A DNA stretch of 64,000 bases from Mycobacterium sp. (GTDB taxonomy: Bacteria > Actinomycetota > Actinomycetes > Mycobacteriales > Mycobacteriaceae). Below are positions 20,163 through 30,962 of the stretch, piece after piece. Below the pieces are notes generated by a model. The model did not search any database. It was given only the letters and a program-made list of their open reading frames with translations, and had not been told where the DNA came from. Both the position numbers and the translations under genes were made by a program. How positions within the stretch are numbered: the first letter of the stretch is position 1; each line of letters starts with the position of its first letter. The stretch is taken from assembly GCA_016197405.1 (NCBI GenBank), contig JACPVR010000031.1, positions 1-64,000 of the forward strand, read 5' to 3'.

Positions 20163-21121
20163 ACCGGTGCCGCCTCTCCGAGCCGGATCCGGGGATCCAG
20201 GAACGCGTACAGGATGTCGACGACGGTGTTGAAGAACACGATGAAGAACGCGCCGAAAATGGTGACCCCCATCAGAGGTGGCAGATCGAGCGAACCGATG
20301 GCCTGGCCGGCGTACAAGCCCACCCCGTTGAGGTTGAAGACGGTCTCGGTCAGGATGGCGCTGCCGCCCACGACGGCACCGAAATCCAGCCCGAACAGCG
20401 TGATGATCGGAATCATCGACAGCCGCAGTACGTGCCGGATGCGCACCTGGCGCTCACTGATTCCCTTGGCCCGCGCGGTGCGCACATGGTCCTCGTTCAT
20501 CACATCCAGCATGCTGGATCGCAGCACCCGGCTGTAGAAACCGACGAACAGCACCGCCAGCGTGATCCACGGCAACACCAGGTGATACGCCCACTGGCCG
20601 ATGTTCTTGGTCAGCGGCACATAACTACTGGTCGGGAAGAGCTCCAGTTTGAAGCTCAGGAAATACAGCAGGATCGCCGCCAGCCAGAACACCGGCATCG
20701 AAATACCCACCAGCGCAAGGATCGTCAGGGCGCGGTCGGTGAACTTGCCGGCATGCACCGCGCTGAGGTAGCCGAACCAGATGGCCAGCGCCATCCAGAT
20801 CACCGCAGCCCCGATGCACAACGACAGCGTCGCGGGCAGACCTTTGAGGATCTGCTCCATGACGTTCTGCGAACTGGCGTACGACGTCAACTGGCCGGTG
20901 AAGATCTGTTTCATCATCGTGAGGTACTGCACCGGCAACGACTGGTCCAGGCCCAGATCGACGCGCACGCGTGCTATCAGTTCCGGGTTGGCGTTCTTGC
21001 CGGCGATCCGGACCGCGGGGTCGGAGTTGGGCACCACGTTGAAGATCAGGAACACCAGCACCGAGATCGCGAACAACACCGCGATCATCCCGATGAGGCG
21101 CCTGGCGATGAACCGGGCCAC
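20159..21121 (-). CDS. ABC transporter permease (DppB/OppB type)
   Basis: FIARRLIGMIAVLFAISVLVFLIF; TARAKGISERQVRIRHVLR EAA-like loop. Confidence 0.92.
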   Translation of the reverse strand: MARFIARRLIGMIAVLFAISVLVFLIFNVVPNSDPAVRIAGKNANPELIARVRVDLGLDQSLPVQYLTMMKQIFTGQLTSYASSQNVMEQILKGLPATLSLCIGAAVIWMALAIWFGYLSAVHAGKFTDRALTILALVGISMPVFWLAAILLYFLSFKLELFPTSSYVPLTKNIGQWAYHLVLPWITLAVLFVGFYSRVLRSSMLDVMNEDHVRTARAKGISERQVRIRHVLRLSMIPIITLFGLDFGAVVGGSAILTETVFNLNGVGLYAGQAIGSLDLPPLMGVTIFGAFFIVFFNTVVDILYAFLDPRIRLGEAAPV

Positions 21122-21123
21122 GT

Positions 21124-22161
21124 CTAGTGCTCCATCCGGATCTTGGCGCGGGGATCCAGCGCATCGCGTAAACCGTCGCCGAAGACGTTGAGCGACAACA
21201 CCGTCAACACGATCATCAGACCGGGAACGATCGTCAGATGCGGTGCGGTGTAGATGTTCTGGTATCCGTCGGCGATCATCGTTCCCCACGAGGCGTTGGG
21301 TGGCCGCACCCCGGCACCCAGGAAGGACAGTGACGATTCCAGCAGCATGTTGTTGGCGATGTTGAGCGTGAAGAACACGATGATGGTCGACATCACGTTG
21401 GGCAGCAGCTCGGCGACCATGATGCGCAGCGGGCCCTTGCCCTGCGCGACGGCGGCTTCGACGAACTCCTTCTCGCGCAGGGCCAGCACCTCACCGCGGA
21501 TCGGCCGGGCCATATAGGGCACGTAGACGAAGCCGATGATGAGGATCGGGGTCCACAACGAGTCTCCGGGCAATTGCACCGGCCCGATCTTCAGGCCGCC
21601 CAACGCAAGTGCGGTACCCAGCGCGATACCCAGCAGCAGCACCGGGAACGCCCAGATCACGTCCATGACGCGAGACAGCACGGCGTCGATCCAGCCGCGG
21701 TAGTACCCGCACACCAGCCCGACCACCACGGCCAGCACCGTCGTGACCAGAGCCGAGACCACGCCGATGTAGATCGAGGTGCGACCGCCGTACATCAGCC
21801 GCACCATCACGTCCCGGCCGTTCTGGTCGGCGCCCAGCAGGTAGCGGGCATGCAGACCGGGTCCCAGCGGTGTGCCGTCCGGTGAGACCACATCGGTTTC
21901 GACACCGCTGATCAGCACCGTGTCGGTGATGTGGTTCTGGTTGGGCCCGGTGTGCGCGACGTGGTCGGCCCACAGCGGCGCCGCCAGACAGAACAGCACG
22001 ATCAGGATGAACAGTGCACCGAAGGCCAGGGCGGATCGGTTGCGCCGCAACCGCAACCAGGCCAGGAACCACGGGCTGCGGCCCTGGATGAGGGCGACCG
22101 GTACGCCGACGGGCAGAACCGGTTCTCCGGGTGCGGGCGATTGATCGATGGGGGCTGCCAT
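21124..22161 (-). CDS. ABC transporter permease (DppC/OppC type)
   Basis: LLGADQNGRDVMVRLMYGGRTS, LSFLGAGVRPPNASWG. Confidence 0.93.
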   Translation of the reverse strand: MAAPIDQSPAPGEPVLPVGVPVALIQGRSPWFLAWLRLRRNRSALAFGALFILIVLFCLAAPLWADHVAHTGPNQNHITDTVLISGVETDVVSPDGTPLGPGLHARYLLGADQNGRDVMVRLMYGGRTSIYIGVVSALVTTVLAVVVGLVCGYYRGWIDAVLSRVMDVIWAFPVLLLGIALGTALALGGLKIGPVQLPGDSLWTPILIIGFVYVPYMARPIRGEVLALREKEFVEAAVAQGKGPLRIMVAELLPNVMSTIIVFFTLNIANNMLLESSLSFLGAGVRPPNASWGTMIADGYQNIYTAPHLTIVPGLMIVLTVLSLNVFGDGLRDALDPRAKIRMEH

Positions 22162-22176
22162 CGTTCGACTCCGCCG

Positions 22177-23832
22177 CTACTTCAGGGCCAGGGCGGAATA
22201 GTCCTGGTTGAACAGCACATGGCTATAGGCCTTGTCGAAGTCCATCCGATCCGAGACGAACGTCGCGAACAGCTCGTTACCGTACGGCGCCCACACGGCC
22301 TGTTCCATATAGGCCTTGTCGAGTTCGCCGTACTGCTTCTTGACGTCGTCGGTGAGCTGCTTGGTGCGCAGCTCGTTCATCTTGGCATCCAGCTCGGGGA
22401 TGGCGACCCGGGAGAAGTTGTTGCCGTTGGTCGGCAGGATGCTGGCACCGTTGAGCAGCGGCCGGAAGAAATCGTCGGGATGCGGGAAATCCTGGAACCA
22501 GTCGGCGAATCCGGTGTCCAGATCCGGTGTGGACTGGTTACCGATGGTGGCCCAGTAGACGTCGCCGGCGATGACCTTGAGGGTGGCGTTGAAACCCAGC
22601 TGGGTCAGCAGATCGTGGTAGTACTCGCCGATCCGCTTGCGGTCCGGCTCATCATCGGTCCACACCGTGATGTCCTTGTCGGCCGGATTGGCCTCGGCGA
22701 TCAGGGCTTTGGCCTTCTCCAGGTCGGGTCCCGGGTACAGCTTGTACTCGTCGTGGCCCGGCATGCCCGGCGGCAGGATCTGCTGCGTCGCGTGCAGGCG
22801 GCCGCCGAAGACCCGGTTGAGCGCTTCCGGATCGATCGCGTAGTTGATGGCCTGGCGCACCTTGAGATCGTTGAACGGCGCCTTCTGGGTGTTCATCCAG
22901 AAGTAGTAGGTGTTGATCGACTCCTCGAGCCGGAACCGGTCACTGTATTTCGCCTTCACCTCGGCCAACCGGTCCGCGTCGGGCGGGTCGACCATGAAAT
23001 CGATGGTGTTCTGCTCGACTCCGGTCACCTGCGCGGTGTTGCTCTTGTTCTGGGTGATGGTGATCTTGTCCACCTGCGCGTCGGCCACCTCGTCGGCACC
23101 GGCGTCCTTGACGGTTTTGAAGTTCGGGTTGCGTTCCATCGTCATCGTCTGCGGTGATTCGACTTTGGTGATCATGAAGGGTCCGCTGGTCGGCGGCGGA
23201 TTGTTGGTGGCGTCCTTGTCCAGCGGGGTGCTGGGCGGCACCGGCGCCGAGAACGGCAGGGCCAGCAGGTTGTCGAAGGTTCCGTTGGCCTCTTTGAGCA
23301 CGATGGTGATGTCACCGGTCGCGTCGTCGGTGGTGATACCGGAGATGGTCGGCGCGGAGCCGTCGGCGTATTCCGATGCGCCGGCGATCGCCTCGTAGAA
23401 CACCGAGCCACCGGAATCGGCCTTGAAAAGCCGCTGGATTGCGTAGGTGAAATCGGACGCCTTGATCGGCGTGCCGTCGGAGTACTTCATGTTGGGCCGC
23501 AGCGTCAGTTTGTAGGTCTTGCCGTCCGGTGAGACCTCCGGCAGCGCCTTGGCCAGCCCGGGTACCACCTCGGCGCCTGCCTCGGCCTTGGCGTGTTTGT
23601 AGGTCAACAGCGGGGTGTAGGTGTTGTACATGACCTCCCACCCCTCGACGGTGTAGGACAGCTGCGGATCGACGTAGTCCGGGAACGACGTCATCGTGAT
23701 GTTGATATCGCCACCGCCCGGGGACGACGAGCCTTCGTCACTGCCTCCGCAGGCCGCGACCCCGAACCCGACGAAGACTGCGGTGCAGCCGATCGCCAAT
23801 GTCCGTACGCAGTTCTTCCGCCACATGCCCAT
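22177..23832 (-). CDS. extracellular solute-binding protein family 5 (lipoprotein)
   Basis: Lipobox-like FGVAACGGS; DPQLSYTVEGWEVMYNTYTPL; last gene block of dpp-type operon. Confidence 0.92.
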   Translation of the reverse strand: MGMWRKNCVRTLAIGCTAVFVGFGVAACGGSDEGSSSPGGGDINITMTSFPDYVDPQLSYTVEGWEVMYNTYTPLLTYKHAKAEAGAEVVPGLAKALPEVSPDGKTYKLTLRPNMKYSDGTPIKASDFTYAIQRLFKADSGGSVFYEAIAGASEYADGSAPTISGITTDDATGDITIVLKEANGTFDNLLALPFSAPVPPSTPLDKDATNNPPPTSGPFMITKVESPQTMTMERNPNFKTVKDAGADEVADAQVDKITITQNKSNTAQVTGVEQNTIDFMVDPPDADRLAEVKAKYSDRFRLEESINTYYFWMNTQKAPFNDLKVRQAINYAIDPEALNRVFGGRLHATQQILPPGMPGHDEYKLYPGPDLEKAKALIAEANPADKDITVWTDDEPDRKRIGEYYHDLLTQLGFNATLKVIAGDVYWATIGNQSTPDLDTGFADWFQDFPHPDDFFRPLLNGASILPTNGNNFSRVAIPELDAKMNELRTKQLTDDVKKQYGELDKAYMEQAVWAPYGNELFATFVSDRMDFDKAYSHVLFNQDYSALALK

Positions 23833-24006
23833 GTCGCTCCCTCGGTTACACCCTGACGATGTGTTGCGTCTTGCGCGCTATTGCCAATTTGGCGGTCGGG
23901 AGTCCATCTTGGGGCGAAATGAGCTAATCGGCATCTCGGAGGTTACCGAGCGGTAGCGCTGCAGAGCCCTGCGCTGGCGCGACGGCCGCCGGGTAGCGTG
24001 CCCGTC

Positions 24007-24786
24007 ATGTCCAGTTCCGACCTCGTCATCTACGCCACGACCGCCCGGGTCGCGCTGATCACCGTCAACGATCCCGACCGGCGAAACGCCGTCACCGACG
24101 CCATGTCTGCGCAGCTGAGGGCGGCCGTCGAACGCGCGGAGGCCGATCCGGATGTGCATGCCGTGGTGGTCACCGGTGCGGGAAAGGCTTTCTGCGCCGG
24201 CGCCGACCTGAGCGCGCTGGGTGCGGCGGCCGAGGAGGGCCTGCTCCGGATTTATGACGGATTTATGGCGATCGCCAACTGCACGCTGCCGACCATCGCC
24301 GCGGTCAACGGTGCCGCGGTCGGGGCGGGGCTCAATCTGGCGCTGGCCGCCGATGTGCGAATCGCCGGCCCGCATGCGCTGTTCGACCCGCGGTTTCAGA
24401 AGCTCGGTATCCACCCCGGTGGCGGTGCCACCTGGATGTTGCAGCGCGCCGTCGGACCTCAGGTCGCGCGTGCCGCACTGCTGTTCGGTATGCGGTTCGA
24501 CGCGCAGGCGGCGGTGACACACGGGCTGGCGCTGCGGGTGGCCGACGATCCGGTGGCCGATGCCCTGGAGTTGGCCGGCGGGCCCGCATCGGCTCCGCGC
24601 GAGGTGGTACTGGCCACCAAGGCGACCATGCGGGCCACCGCATCACCCGGTGGCATCGACACCGACGCGCATTACAGCGCCATGCGCACCGAGCTGGGCC
24701 CGCAGGCCGCCTCGATCCAGTCGCCGGAGTTCCAGTCCCGGCTGGCCGCCGCGCAAAAGCGCACATCGTCAGCTGAAGCTGGATGA
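24007..24786 (+). CDS. enoyl-CoA hydratase/isomerase
   Basis: [38 protein letters not shown]. Confidence 0.92.
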   Translation: MSSSDLVIYATTARVALITVNDPDRRNAVTDAMSAQLRAAVERAEADPDVHAVVVTGAGKAFCAGADLSALGAAAEEGLLRIYDGFMAIANCTLPTIAAVNGAAVGAGLNLALAADVRIAGPHALFDPRFQKLGIHPGGGATWMLQRAVGPQVARAALLFGMRFDAQAAVTHGLALRVADDPVADALELAGGPASAPREVVLATKATMRATASPGGIDTDAHYSAMRTELGPQAASIQSPEFQSRLAAAQKRTSSAEAG

Positions 24787-24985
24787 ACGACGCATCATCG
24801 AAGATGCAATCCAGCTTGACTCAAAGTCGTCGCAACTCGTGCAGATGGCCGATCTGGTGGCCTGGAGCGCATACGCAGCCGTCGATCGCCACCCACGGAA
24901 CGAGTTCGCCTTGGGGTTGGTACGAGAGATACCTGGCCGAGCGGGATCCGGGCCGGCAACCGAAGGAACTTCCCCCCAGAAACAG
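24761..24985 (+). pseudogene. DUF3800-like 3'-terminal remnant
   Basis: [46 protein letters not shown], then +1 frame WYERYLAERDPGRQPKEL; no 5' half present. Confidence 0.55.
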
Positions 24986-25256
24986 CTAGACCCCCTTATC
25001 CACAGGTGTGGGGAGGCCTCGATACACGGATCCGACCATATTTATCTACATGCTTGAGTCGAGGTGGGTGCTCCAGGCAATGTGTCCGGCCGCGCGAATC
25101 CTCTTCAGGGCCCCGTTCGCCCAGCTGAGGAGTGGTTTCATCTGTGTCGAATAGTCCACTCGACTGCGGGATGAGACGCAGAGTTGGGCCTACACAACTT
25201 AGGACCTGCGGATTAAAAGTCCGTAGCTCCGCATCTTGAGAAGGTGTAACTACGGA

Positions 25257-25745
<489 letters not shown>

Positions 25746-25982
25746 GCAAGTCGCTGCTGGCCGCCAACTCGCGGGGCGTCGAATCTTAACTGGGTCATCT
25801 GTCGTGCAGTCGATCTAGAATTAGTCGGGCGGGTTTGATTAAGCATTGCCAGATCATCCACAGCGACAGACGGTTTATGTGATCTCCATCACGTAGGTGT
25901 CGATTTACCCGTTCTTAGCCACCTGAAAAGTAGAGGGCCGTAAAAACGGCCACCTCGCTCTACACCAACAGGAGGTCTGTCC

Positions 25983-27152
25983 ATGTCCGAGCAAGACGAC
26001 GACGAAGCGCGCGCCCGACACGTGCCATCCCACGATGAGCGCATCGACGCCGATCGCGTTGTCTCACCCGACTGGGACCATCTGCTGCCCAAGTTCGAGA
26101 TGCCCGAACACCTGCTGCCCAAATTCGAGATGCCCGAACACCTGCTGCCCAAATTCGAGATGCCCGAACACCTGCTGCCCAAATTCGAGATGCCCGAACA
26201 CCTGCTGCCCAAATTCGAGATGCCCGACCGCTTCCCCGGCTGGCTGGACTCTGCAGTCCCCCGCATCGACATGGCGGCCCTGTCCAACGTGGTCAGGTCC
26301 GCCTTCGCGGTCAACCACATGCATGACACCCTCGGTGCCGCGGCCCGCACGGTGCTCGACATCGACCGGGCCTACCGGGACCTTGGCGACCTGCTCTCCC
26401 CTGCGCTGAGCAACGTGTACTCCACGATCGATGAGATCACCCGTCTCGCGCCGGCCTTGCAGTCAGCCGCCCAAGTGTGGACAGCTCAGGTCAACGACCT
26501 GATGCAGGGCTGGACCGCTCTGTCGCGATTCGGCCACCGGCTCGCCAACAAGGCCTTGCACCTGGCCTTGGCCACACGCGATGCCGTGGTCAACAACCCG
26601 GACCGCAAAGCAGTACGCGACGCCGTCATCGACTTCATGCGGCGCGCCCTCGGCTATAAGAGCCCCCCGACCGAGGCCCGCATCGAAGCCGTCGTCTCGG
26701 CGCTGCTTGACGACACCTGGCTCCCGCGAGGCGATACCGGCCTTGACTACAACCCGTCCAAGCCAATCCGCAAAATCGTCGCCTCTGAGCACGCCCTGTG
26801 GTTACCGATGTCGGAGACCAGGCCCCTTGGAGGCCGCCGGATGGCTTCGTTGGAGAAACCCGACCAGGTCGCCCTTGGCAGCGACGAGGGCAATCCCACC
26901 TGTCCGATGGACCGTTTGCAGTCGGCTGACTTCACCCCCGAGCAGCAGGCCATCAAACATCCCGTTCTGAAGCGGCTCATGGACCCCCTTAACGCGATCG
27001 AGCAAGAAATCGTGTGGACAAGGCTCTACGACGGCGCACGTACGTGGGCCGACGCGGCCACCATGTGTGGTCGCCCACCCAGTGAGGGCGCAACGGTGCG
27101 CCGTAAGTTCCTCAAACTCAAAAACGCTGAGCAGCAGCGTCGTTCGGCATAG
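25983..27152 (+). CDS. hypothetical protein with five tandem decapeptides and a sigma-region-4/HTH-like C-terminus
   Basis: SD caggaggt upstream; (LLPKFEMPEH)x5; C-terminal NAIEQEIVWTRLYDGARTWADAATMCGRPPSEGATVRRKFLKLK. Confidence 0.8.
   Translation: MSEQDDDEARARHVPSHDERIDADRVVSPDWDHLLPKFEMPEHLLPKFEMPEHLLPKFEMPEHLLPKFEMPEHLLPKFEMPDRFPGWLDSAVPRIDMAALSNVVRSAFAVNHMHDTLGAAARTVLDIDRAYRDLGDLLSPALSNVYSTIDEITRLAPALQSAAQVWTAQVNDLMQGWTALSRFGHRLANKALHLALATRDAVVNNPDRKAVRDAVIDFMRRALGYKSPPTEARIEAVVSALLDDTWLPRGDTGLDYNPSKPIRKIVASEHALWLPMSETRPLGGRRMASLEKPDQVALGSDEGNPTCPMDRLQSADFTPEQQAIKHPVLKRLMDPLNAIEQEIVWTRLYDGARTWADAATMCGRPPSEGATVRRKFLKLKNAEQQRRSA
26082..26231 (+). repeat. five tandem 30-bp units ctgctgcccaaattcgagatgcccgaacac
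   Basis: Units at 26082, 26112, 26142, 26172, 26202; near-perfect nucleotide identity. Confidence 0.97.
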
Positions 27153-27252
27153 AAACACCGCGTAGCTTCCGCCCCCTAGATGTCCGGTCCCGCGCACCGC
27201 GGAACATCCGGGCTTATGAAGTAACCCCTCACCACCTAAGGAGAAAACCATC

Positions 27253-27456
27253 ATGGCCAGAAGTCGAAGCGCCGTCACAGGTCGCTACGTCCGCCGGTCC
27301 ACCGCGGTCCGTAATCCCCGCACCACCGTCACCGAGGGCGGCAGTGGCCGCAACCGCGGTTCCGGGACCCATCACCGCAGCGCGGTCACCGGGCGCTACG
27401 TCACAACCACTACCGCCACGCGCCACCCCCGCACCACCGTCACCGAACGCGGTTAA
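27253..27456 (+). CDS. small protein with duplicated SAVTGRYV...RNPRTTVTE motif
   Basis: SAVTGRYVRRSTAVRNPRTTVTE and SAVTGRYVTTTTATRHPRTTVTE; SD aaggagaaa before ATG. Confidence 0.75.
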   Translation: MARSRSAVTGRYVRRSTAVRNPRTTVTEGGSGRNRGSGTHHRSAVTGRYVTTTTATRHPRTTVTERG

Positions 27457-27671
27457 GTTGCCGTCAACGAACGCGCCGGGACCCCGTGTCCCGGCGCGTT
27501 CCGCGCACCGAGGTGCGCCTGGGGCTGGGATATACGCGGGTTCGGTGGGCCGGACCGTGTTCCGACAGGGCGGCCAGTCACGCGTCCGGCGCTGTTTGAC
27601 CGCTGAGCTGCCTGGCCGCGTCGGCGTACAGGTCCAGCAACACGGGGGCTCATCTCGCGTATGCGATGTAG

Positions 27672-28322
27672 TTACCGGTTGCGGGCCAGAAGTTCGCGAA
27701 GCCGTTTCGCTCCGCGGTCGGACACTGATGAAGACGTCAGAGCGTAGGCCGCGGCTTGGTCGGGGGTGAGCCGGCCGGTACGGATGTGCTCGGCGAGACA
27801 GCGTTGCGCCTGGGCCCTTTCGTCCGATCCGGTCCACCCGTTACGGCTGCCGTCGAGAATGGCGAAGTCGAGGTCTCGCCGCACGTCGTCAGGAATCTGC
27901 GAGGTCTGGGCTTGCCCCGTGAGTAGGTTGACGGCGTCGACGCTGGCAGCCCATTCCGCCAGAGCGAAACTGGAGCCCTCGACAACAGACAGCGAGTAGC
28001 CGCGCGCCAGATCCATCGCGAAGTGCAGCGAACGCTCATTGGGCACGAAGGCCAGGACCGGGCAGTGGTCGTACCTGGTCCTACTCGCAGGTGTTGCATG
28101 CCCGCCCGCCCGGACGATCTCGTCAAGCTCGGCATGACCCATGCCAGCTGCACTTTCGATGGTGTTGCTCACCAGCACTGGCCGTATTTCCTCGACCTCA
28201 CTGCGTTCCCAAATCCATTCGGCGGCAAGCGCTATCGCCTCGTCCCATTGGCGCTGCGGGTCGTCATCGGGCACCCATGCTGCGGCCCGCAGCTGGGTCG
28301 AGGGATGCAGATCGGCGGTCAT
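27672..28322 (-). CDS. hypothetical protein coupled to the truncated recombinase
   Basis: Coherent 216-aa ORF, 4-nt overlap (ATGA) with 28319..28792. Confidence 0.6.
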   Translation of the reverse strand: MTADLHPSTQLRAAAWVPDDDPQRQWDEAIALAAEWIWERSEVEEIRPVLVSNTIESAAGMGHAELDEIVRAGGHATPASRTRYDHCPVLAFVPNERSLHFAMDLARGYSLSVVEGSSFALAEWAASVDAVNLLTGQAQTSQIPDDVRRDLDFAILDGSRNGWTGSDERAQAQRCLAEHIRTGRLTPDQAAAYALTSSSVSDRGAKRLRELLARNR

Positions 28323-28792
28323 CGCATGGACTCCGGCTGTGGGCTGAGGATGGGTGCGGATAGGTAGCGGTATGCCGTGGCCCGGCTGATTCCGAACGCT
28401 TTGGCGAGTTCGTGAACGGGTTCACCGGTCTCGGCGAGCCGACGAAGCTGCTGCTGTCGCTCAAGGGAGAGTTTGGCGGGCTTGGTGGCCGGCAGGCGGC
28501 GCGCCCGCCTGGAGTCGCGGGATGCAGCACGGCGCTCACGGCCGAGCTCGAGCTCGGCCAAGGTGGCCGTGATGGCGGCCACGGCACGGCCGGTTGGAGT
28601 GCCCGTGTCCACGCCTTCACGCAAGGCACGCAACACGATTCGACGCTCACCAAGTTCAGCGATGGTGCGAGTTACTTCGGCGACGGAGCGGCCCAGCCGA
28701 TCGATGGCGGTGACCACTACGGTGTCACCCTCGCGGGCGTAGTGCAGCATCGCCGTCAGCCCAGGCCGGTCGGTGCTCCTGGCCCAGAGTAC
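28319..28792 (-). pseudogene. serine recombinase (resolvase/invertase family) lacking N-terminal catalytic part
   Basis: STDRPGLTAMLHYAREGDTVVVTAIDRLGRSVAEVTRTIAEL...RATAYRYL; in-frame stop 28793-28795 just upstream and no RVST catalytic Ser segment. Confidence 0.75.
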
Positions 28793-28937
28793 TTACCCGC
28801 GCGTACCCGAGAATTGCTGTCACAGCACCACTGTCTCATTGGACCCCGACAACGAGGATCTGAGACACGCGGTGTGAGACAAGAAATGAGACACCGCGAC
28901 CTGGGCCGATAACTGGGGGAGGGGAGCCCCATGGCGC

Positions 28938-28963
28938 TGTCTCGTTTCTTTAGAAACGAGACA
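28938..28963. repeat. 12-bp inverted repeat tgtctcgtttct-tt-agaaacgagaca (possible res/operator/terminator)
   Basis: Perfect arms read directly; related half-sites nearby. Confidence 0.7.
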
Positions 28964-29060
28964 CCCCATCAGACCTATGATTTCTTCACCCGTATCGGGG
29001 CTGTTCGGGGTGCTGCATGGCCGGAGGCGTGAGGATCAAGGACCGATGCGGCGAGTTGGC

Positions 29061-29291
29061 CTAGTCCTCGTCGAGGAAGCCAAGTGTGCGCTCTTCTTCA
29101 CGGTGGCGTTCACGCAGCTTGGCCAGTAGTGATTCCCTGTCGTTTCCAGCCTGTGCGACAGCAGCTTCAAGCGCCTCCAAGACGACCGCTGACTTACTTT
29201 TGCGGTTGGCTTTGGCGATGAGGCTTAGCCGATCGTCAAGGGCGCTCGGAATGCGGGTCTGCAAAGCGCGGTCTTTGAGTTCTTTGGCCAT
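29061..29291 (-). CDS. ribbon-helix-helix-like small protein
   Basis: DRALQTRIPSALDDRLSLIAKANRKSKSAVVLEALEAAV pattern. Confidence 0.6.
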   Translation of the reverse strand: MAKELKDRALQTRIPSALDDRLSLIAKANRKSKSAVVLEALEAAVAQAGNDRESLLAKLRERHREEERTLGFLDED

Positions 29292-29487
29292 GGTCGTAGG
29301 ACTCCTGTGGAGCTCGGATAGGTAGGTGGGCTGCATCTGCCGGCCCCGTCCTCACTGGCGGTGTCGACAGCAGCCCTCTTGGCGAGGCATGTATGCACGG
29401 GTGCAGCGCAGTAACGCACACATCGCCCATTGTGTCATACAAAATGCGGTCGGACATCCAACTCGCAGTGTTTGCTGGACCGCGGTC

Positions 29488-30882
29488 TTAGCAACCCTCG
29501 GTGCGTCGAACGGATACGGGCAGGGTCGTGACGACGGGGAGGGTGTGTCCGCTGGACGCGAAGAGCACGTTGATGACCTGACCTGCATTGAAACCGCAGT
29601 TGTACTCCTCTGAGGGAGACGTTGGCCGATTCAAAATCTCTTCGGCGCGGTGATTCTCCATTTGAGGGATGGCAACAACTGGGATCTTGTAGACGGTGGG
29701 AGCCTGAGTATCCAGATCTGTGATGACGGTGTCAGGTTTGCTGCTAGGGAAAGGCTCGAGGTCCTGCTCCTGCCCGTTGGGCATGATCATCGTGGAGTTC
29801 TCTGGAAGGGGCTTGACCAGGGCGGATGACCAGAATCCCAGGAAAAATTTCTCGGTCGGGTCAAGGGAAGGTTTGTCACGTCGAGTGAGATGAATCTCGA
29901 CGATGAATGTTTGGCCCACATCGACGACGACCGAACGCTCTGCGGCTTGGTTGGGGACTGCCTGTATCGCCGGATCGAGGGGGGTGTTCTCGCGGTACCC
30001 AAACAGTTGCAGCGAGGCGTCTTCCAGGACTGCTGCGTTGAAGGTGTCCGGTGCCGGTCGCGGTGTGCCTACAGCGGTGGGTTTGCTCCGATGATCGAAC
30101 AAACCTGTCGAGAGCAGCGACACCACCAGCAATGCAATAAGCAGCACCACCGTGGCAATCCTCAGTACCTTGACTGACGACCACCATCTCCCCATAGCTG
30201 ATGTCGGCGGATCCCGACGAGGTTCGGCCTTGGGGTCGGCGTTGAAATTGCCGGTGGCCAGCTGTCGTAGATGGTCTCCTAGGGTCTTTATGGTGGCGTT
30301 GCGCTGCTCAGGATGGCTTTGCGGCAAGGCCTCAAGGCAACGCATGAATCGACGTTCGACAGCTCGGCGCTGTTCCCGTTCGCGGAGCGGCTGTTTCTCT
30401 GTGTCAGGGATATCGTTGGCCCAATACAGTGCGAGTGTGAACGCCCACCAGTGAACGTACTGATCGGCACCGCGCATCCGCTGTCCGTCAGTTAGAGGTG
30501 GCGTTCTTCCCGTCAGAATCCGATCGGCGTTAACTACAAGAGCTGCCGCGGTATGAACGGCATAGATATGCCGTTTCGAAGAAGCGGCGACCTTTTCGGG
30601 TTTATTGCCGTAATCCTCTACGACTTGGGCAAACTGCGCCGCATCGTTGGCGGCCCTCGCCGCGTTCTCAATATCGGCGCGGGCGTCGCCGGCCGCTGCA
30701 CCCATGGCCTCGCGCAGAGGACCGTCTTCAATGTCAATCCAGCTCTCATTGGTCTTGACGTGGCCCATGGCGATTTCTTCAGCCACTTGGACGAGGAGGT
30801 CGATGACCTCCTCGGCAGCTAGCTTGGTTTCTCCGGCGTCTTCGGTGCTCCCCACCGGCGAATCGTAAAGGTAAAGAGCCAT
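29488..30882 (-). CDS. single-TM hypothetical protein
   Basis: Long ORF with TM VLRIATVVLLIALLVVSLLSTGLF. Confidence 0.65.
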   Translation of the reverse strand: MALYLYDSPVGSTEDAGETKLAAEEVIDLLVQVAEEIAMGHVKTNESWIDIEDGPLREAMGAAAGDARADIENAARAANDAAQFAQVVEDYGNKPEKVAASSKRHIYAVHTAAALVVNADRILTGRTPPLTDGQRMRGADQYVHWWAFTLALYWANDIPDTEKQPLREREQRRAVERRFMRCLEALPQSHPEQRNATIKTLGDHLRQLATGNFNADPKAEPRRDPPTSAMGRWWSSVKVLRIATVVLLIALLVVSLLSTGLFDHRSKPTAVGTPRPAPDTFNAAVLEDASLQLFGYRENTPLDPAIQAVPNQAAERSVVVDVGQTFIVEIHLTRRDKPSLDPTEKFFLGFWSSALVKPLPENSTMIMPNGQEQDLEPFPSSKPDTVITDLDTQAPTVYKIPVVAIPQMENHRAEEILNRPTSPSEEYNCGFNAGQVINVLFASSGHTLPVVTTLPVSVRRTEGC

Positions 30883-30962
30883 GACCGTGGCGAATGGCTT
30901 AGAGGCGCTGTGCAGCTAGCTGGGTGGGAAGTGGCCCGAGGTGCGCCGTAGACGGCACCAAG

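Noticed and set aside
21931-23157. 408-aa plus-strand ORF
   Set aside because: Antisense to the dpp permease and solute-binding genes, with low-complexity His/Gln/Val composition of a shadow frame.
24996-25004. Replication origin based on a perfect DnaA box TTATCCACA
   Set aside because: Single box without a cluster or adjacent rep gene; likely chance.
26082-26231. CRISPR array
   Set aside because: Units are contiguous with no spacers and are in-frame coding repeats.
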